DNA of 64,000 nucleotides from NCBI GenBank assembly GCA_044353165.1, contig JBILCM010000002.1:1-64000 (forward strand), written 5' to 3'. Below the pieces are notes generated by a model that was not told where the DNA came from, made no database searches, and saw only the letters and a program-made list of their open reading frames with translations. This DNA comes from JBILCM01 sp044353165. Its GTDB lineage: Bacteria; Bacillota; Bacilli; Paenibacillales; YIM-B00363. Below, in pieces: positions 61,779 through 64,000 of the stretch. The position numbers and the translations under genes are program-made. Numbering within the stretch: position 1 is the first letter of the stretch; each line of letters starts with the position of its first letter.

Positions 61779-61807
61779 ATTATATCATATCACCCTAAGG
61801 TTGTAAA
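61779..61807 (-). promoter_or_regulatory. sigma-A promoter of rpsO
   Basis: On the minus strand, TTTACA (61802-61807), a 17-bp spacer and TATAAT (61779-61784). Confidence 0.8.
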
Positions 61808-61810
61808 ACG

Positions 61811-62782
61811 TTACCTATTCACCTGAAATATTTGATGTGCAATTTGTATGTCTGTGCGAATTTGATCCAACAAAGCATCTATAGAATCAAATTTGCGCTC
61901 TTCTCGAATTCTTGATTTGCATCGGACGATCCATTCTTCCCCATACATATCCTCATCAACATCAAACAAATGAACCTCTAAAGTCGATTTTGACCACATC
62001 TGATGGAAAGTAGGTTTAAACCCAATGTTCATGACACCTTGGAACAGCCTTCCAGCACGAGGCCCTGTACGAACAGTGACTTCAACTGCATATACACCCG
62101 TTGTAGGTATAACATAATTACCAGCAGGTTGTATGTTAGCTGTTGGTATACCGATCGTTCTGCCCCTACCCTCACCATGTACTACCGTTCCACGGATAGC
62201 ATAAGGACGGCCAAGCAAATGATTCGCTCGGTTGATATTCCCTGTTGATAAGGCCTTGCGAATAGATGTAGAACTTATAATTTCATCGTTCAATAAATAA
62301 GGAGGAACCACTTCAACCTCGTATGCGCCTGTGGACAATTGACTTAATGTTGCTACAGTCCCAAGGCCACGAAAGCCGAAAGTAAAATTGAAACCGACAG
62401 AAATGTGTCTGACCCTTAATGGATGTATGAATTCAGCTATGAAGACATCCGGGGATAGTCCTGCCAAAGTTTTATCAAAGGTGACTACATATGTGGTTTG
62501 GACACCTAACTGTTCAAAACGCTCGCACTTACGGTCTAATGGAGTCAAATATTCTGCATAATCAAGTAAACCCAACACCTCCCTGGGATGGGGGTGGAAT
62601 GTCATGACAGCTGAGGGGATATGATGCATGGAAGACGTACGCAACGCATGAGCAATAACTTCCTGGTGTCCTAGATGGACGCCATCAAAATCACCAATTG
62701 CCATCGATTGACCTTGTTGTGGCACAGACTGAAGCATTTCTTTGGTTAGTGGATACATGATATGTTCAATTTGCATGCTCAT
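61811..62782 (-). CDS. ribF: bifunctional riboflavin kinase / FAD synthetase
   Basis: About 323 residues: an N-terminal nucleotidyltransferase domain (AIGDFDGVHLGHQEVIAHAL; FHPHPREVLG) and a C-terminal riboflavin kinase (GIPTANIQP; TGVYAVEVTV; EVHLFDVDEDMYGEEW). It makes FMN and FAD. The start is one of two adjacent ATGs at 62785/62782 after GGGAG; the gene overlaps truB by about 17-20 bases. Confidence 0.95.
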   Translation of the reverse strand: MSMQIEHIMYPLTKEMLQSVPQQGQSMAIGDFDGVHLGHQEVIAHALRTSSMHHIPSAVMTFHPHPREVLGLLDYAEYLTPLDRKCERFEQLGVQTTYVVTFDKTLAGLSPDVFIAEFIHPLRVRHISVGFNFTFGFRGLGTVATLSQLSTGAYEVEVVPPYLLNDEIISSTSIRKALSTGNINRANHLLGRPYAIRGTVVHGEGRGRTIGIPTANIQPAGNYVIPTTGVYAVEVTVRTGPRAGRLFQGVMNIGFKPTFHQMWSKSTLEVHLFDVDEDMYGEEWIVRCKSRIREERKFDSIDALLDQIRTDIQIAHQIFQVNR

Positions 62783-63740
62783 CATTGTTCTCCCATGCAT
62801 GAGGTGCAGATGTAAAAATCTTCATTGGAACAAAGAGACTTTCCTCAGGATTGAAACGAAAAACACCAATGAAACGACCCTCATCCGAATGATTCTCAGC
62901 AGCATAAATTCGATAAGTTAAATTCGGCTCACAAACGAATGCCGTATTCACATCACATGCACGCAACATTTTCCCTTGCGTCGCATAGATGGCATTGCGT
63001 TCGGTTGTAATACCTTTTGGGAGATGTGATAACGCGTCTCCAATAGGAATCAAACGACGGTTAAGTTCCCCTGACGCAACAACACGTTCAAGTTCAGATA
63101 AAGTCAGGCATTGATCCCGATGAATCGAACCTGACCCCGTTCGCACCAAAAAGGACATTACAGAGGGAAACCCTAGAGACTGTCCAATATCTTCACACAA
63201 AGTGCGTATGTACGTTCCTTTTGAGCATACAATTTTCATTTGTATTTTAGGCTGCTGTAAATCAAGTTGCATTCTGAAAACTTCGATTTCATGGATAGTC
63301 ACTTTGCGCGGTGCACGAACGACATCTACCCCCATTCTAGCGAGGTCATACAGTCTTTGACCACCTACCCTGACAGCGGAAAACATTGGTGGTATTTGTT
63401 CAATTTCCCCAACAAAGGAAGAAATTAAGGCTCGAATTTCATTTTCTTGGAGTAACGGTGGTTGAGCCTGTGCGATTATTTTCCCCGATGCATCTCCGGT
63501 ATCCGTAGAGTAACCGATCGTCATTTCGGCTTCATATGTTTTAGGAAGTTCTTGCAAATATTCTACTATCCGTGTGGCTCGTCCCAGACAAAGAGGCAAT
63601 ACACCAGAAACCTGTGGGTCCAGCGTACCTGTATGACCAATTCGTCTCATCTGTAGCAGCTTTCGTGCACGGGCAACACAATCATGAGAAGTCATGCCAG
63701 CCTCTTTCCAAAGCGGCAGAACCCCTTCTAATACTGTCAT
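62766..63740 (-). CDS. truB: tRNA pseudouridine(55) synthase TruB
   Basis: 324 residues: GVLPLWKEAGMTSHDCVA, catalytic Asp in GHTGTLDPQVSGVLPLCLG, YEAEMTIGYSTDTGD, VRVGGQRLYDLAR and CSKGTYIRTLCEDIG. It makes pseudouridine 55 in the T-loop of tRNA. Its ATG overlaps the nrnA stop (63737-63740). Confidence 0.96.
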   Translation of the reverse strand: MTVLEGVLPLWKEAGMTSHDCVARARKLLQMRRIGHTGTLDPQVSGVLPLCLGRATRIVEYLQELPKTYEAEMTIGYSTDTGDASGKIIAQAQPPLLQENEIRALISSFVGEIEQIPPMFSAVRVGGQRLYDLARMGVDVVRAPRKVTIHEIEVFRMQLDLQQPKIQMKIVCSKGTYIRTLCEDIGQSLGFPSVMSFLVRTGSGSIHRDQCLTLSELERVVASGELNRRLIPIGDALSHLPKGITTERNAIYATQGKMLRACDVNTAFVCEPNLTYRIYAAENHSDEGRFIGVFRFNPEESLFVPMKIFTSAPHAWENNDEHAN

Positions 63741-64000
63741 ATCTTTTCTTTCACCGCTTCCACAATTCTCGCAACGGCTTCCTCCATCGTCCCCATAATT
63801 GTTGCTCCCGATGCGCGCACATGACCTCCGCCGCCGAAAATTTGAGCCAAGCGTGAGACATCTACTTCCCCTTTAGATCGAAAGCTTATTTTAATCTCAT
63901 GTTCAGCTTTTTGTTTGAACAATAGAGCAACTTCTACGCCTTGTACGTTTCGTGAGATGTTAATAAGACCCTCTGTATCCTCGTCTAATGCACCGGAACG
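63737..64000 (-). CDS. nrnA: bifunctional oligoribonuclease / PAP phosphatase NrnA, C-terminal part (gene continues beyond window)
   Basis: The frame is open to base 64000. The visible ~87 residues are the DHHA1 end of the DHH phosphoesterase family: DEDTEGLINISRNVQGVEVALLF, then ISFRSKGEVDVSRLAQIFGG and the GGGHVRASGATI motif that binds substrate. NrnA degrades nanoRNAs and 3'-phosphoadenosine 5'-phosphate. The order nrnA-truB-ribF-rpsO-pnp matches Bacillales. Confidence 0.92.
   Translation of the reverse strand, partial: RSGALDEDTEGLINISRNVQGVEVALLFKQKAEHEIKISFRSKGEVDVSRLAQIFGGGGHVRASGATIMGTMEEAVARIVEAVKEKI

Noticed and set aside
1..64000. CRISPR arrays, tRNA or rRNA genes, prophage or IS elements
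   Set aside because: No regularly spaced repeats, cloverleaf-like sequences, integrase, transposase or phage structural genes were noticed on reading both strands.

Overview
The window reads as chromosomal DNA of an endospore-forming Firmicute, most likely Paenibacillaceae. The evidence is gene content and order: a long minus-strand block holds nrnA-truB-ribF-rpsO-pnp-ylxY-mlpA, the dipicolinate synthase genes dpaAB, asd-dapA, rnjB-tepA-ylzJ-ftsK, ymfF-ymfH-ymfI-ymfJ-ymfK-ymfM, pgsA-cinA-recA, rny-ymdB-spoVS, korAB and miaB-ricA. This is close to the Bacillus subtilis order. Paenibacillus-style extras are a second MurG-like protein, a free-standing dut, copper-amine-oxidase-N ('stalk') domains and AraC-controlled sugar genes. 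No IS element, tRNA, rRNA or CRISPR array was seen, and no stretch over 300 bases lacks a gene.

Region 1 (1-12769, plus strand) is an accessory carbohydrate locus. It holds the end of an alpha-L-rhamnosidase, a Gfo/Idh/MocA dehydrogenase, a remnant of a phytanoyl-CoA-dioxygenase-like (PhyH) gene, a type I sulfatase, an intact PhyH gene, an AraC activator, a lipoprotein resembling an ABC solute-binding protein but with a coiled-coil spacer, a 1288-residue exported protein (three homologous repeats, a glycosidase-like core, a stalk domain) and a cytosolic GH5-like glycosidase. The PhyH gene and the binding-protein gene share a 135-bp upstream module: a 31-bp box, then a -35/-10 pair with a 17-bp spacer, at identical distances from the start codon. 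This points to a regulon, probably run by the AraC protein encoded between them. The enzymes suggest use of a sulfated, rhamnose-containing glycan; this is inference.

Region 2 (12772-21661) is transitional: a PCYCGC-motif lipoprotein, a small stalk-domain protein, a HAD phosphatase with a second PhyH gene divergent from a second AraC gene, type II pantothenate kinase, a CE7 esterase, an S41 protease, an M29 aminopeptidase and a truncated haemoglobin.

Region 3 (21674-64000, minus strand) is core genome: helicase HrpB, MurG2, RicA/MiaB, the 2-oxoacid:ferredoxin oxidoreductase, RNA metabolism (RNase Y, RNase J, PNPase, RimO, TruB, NrnA), DNA repair (RecA, RecX, CinA), envelope genes (PgsA, RodZ-like, FtsK) and sporulation or germination genes (SpoVS, DpaAB, SleB). 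Promoters matching sigma-H (spoVS), sigma-K (dpaA) and sigma-G (sleB) consensus can be read directly, as can a LexA box at recA. dapG and ymxH, expected beside asd and dpaA from the B. subtilis order, are absent. A 54-residue membrane protein (40633-40797) is a likely overlooked gene.
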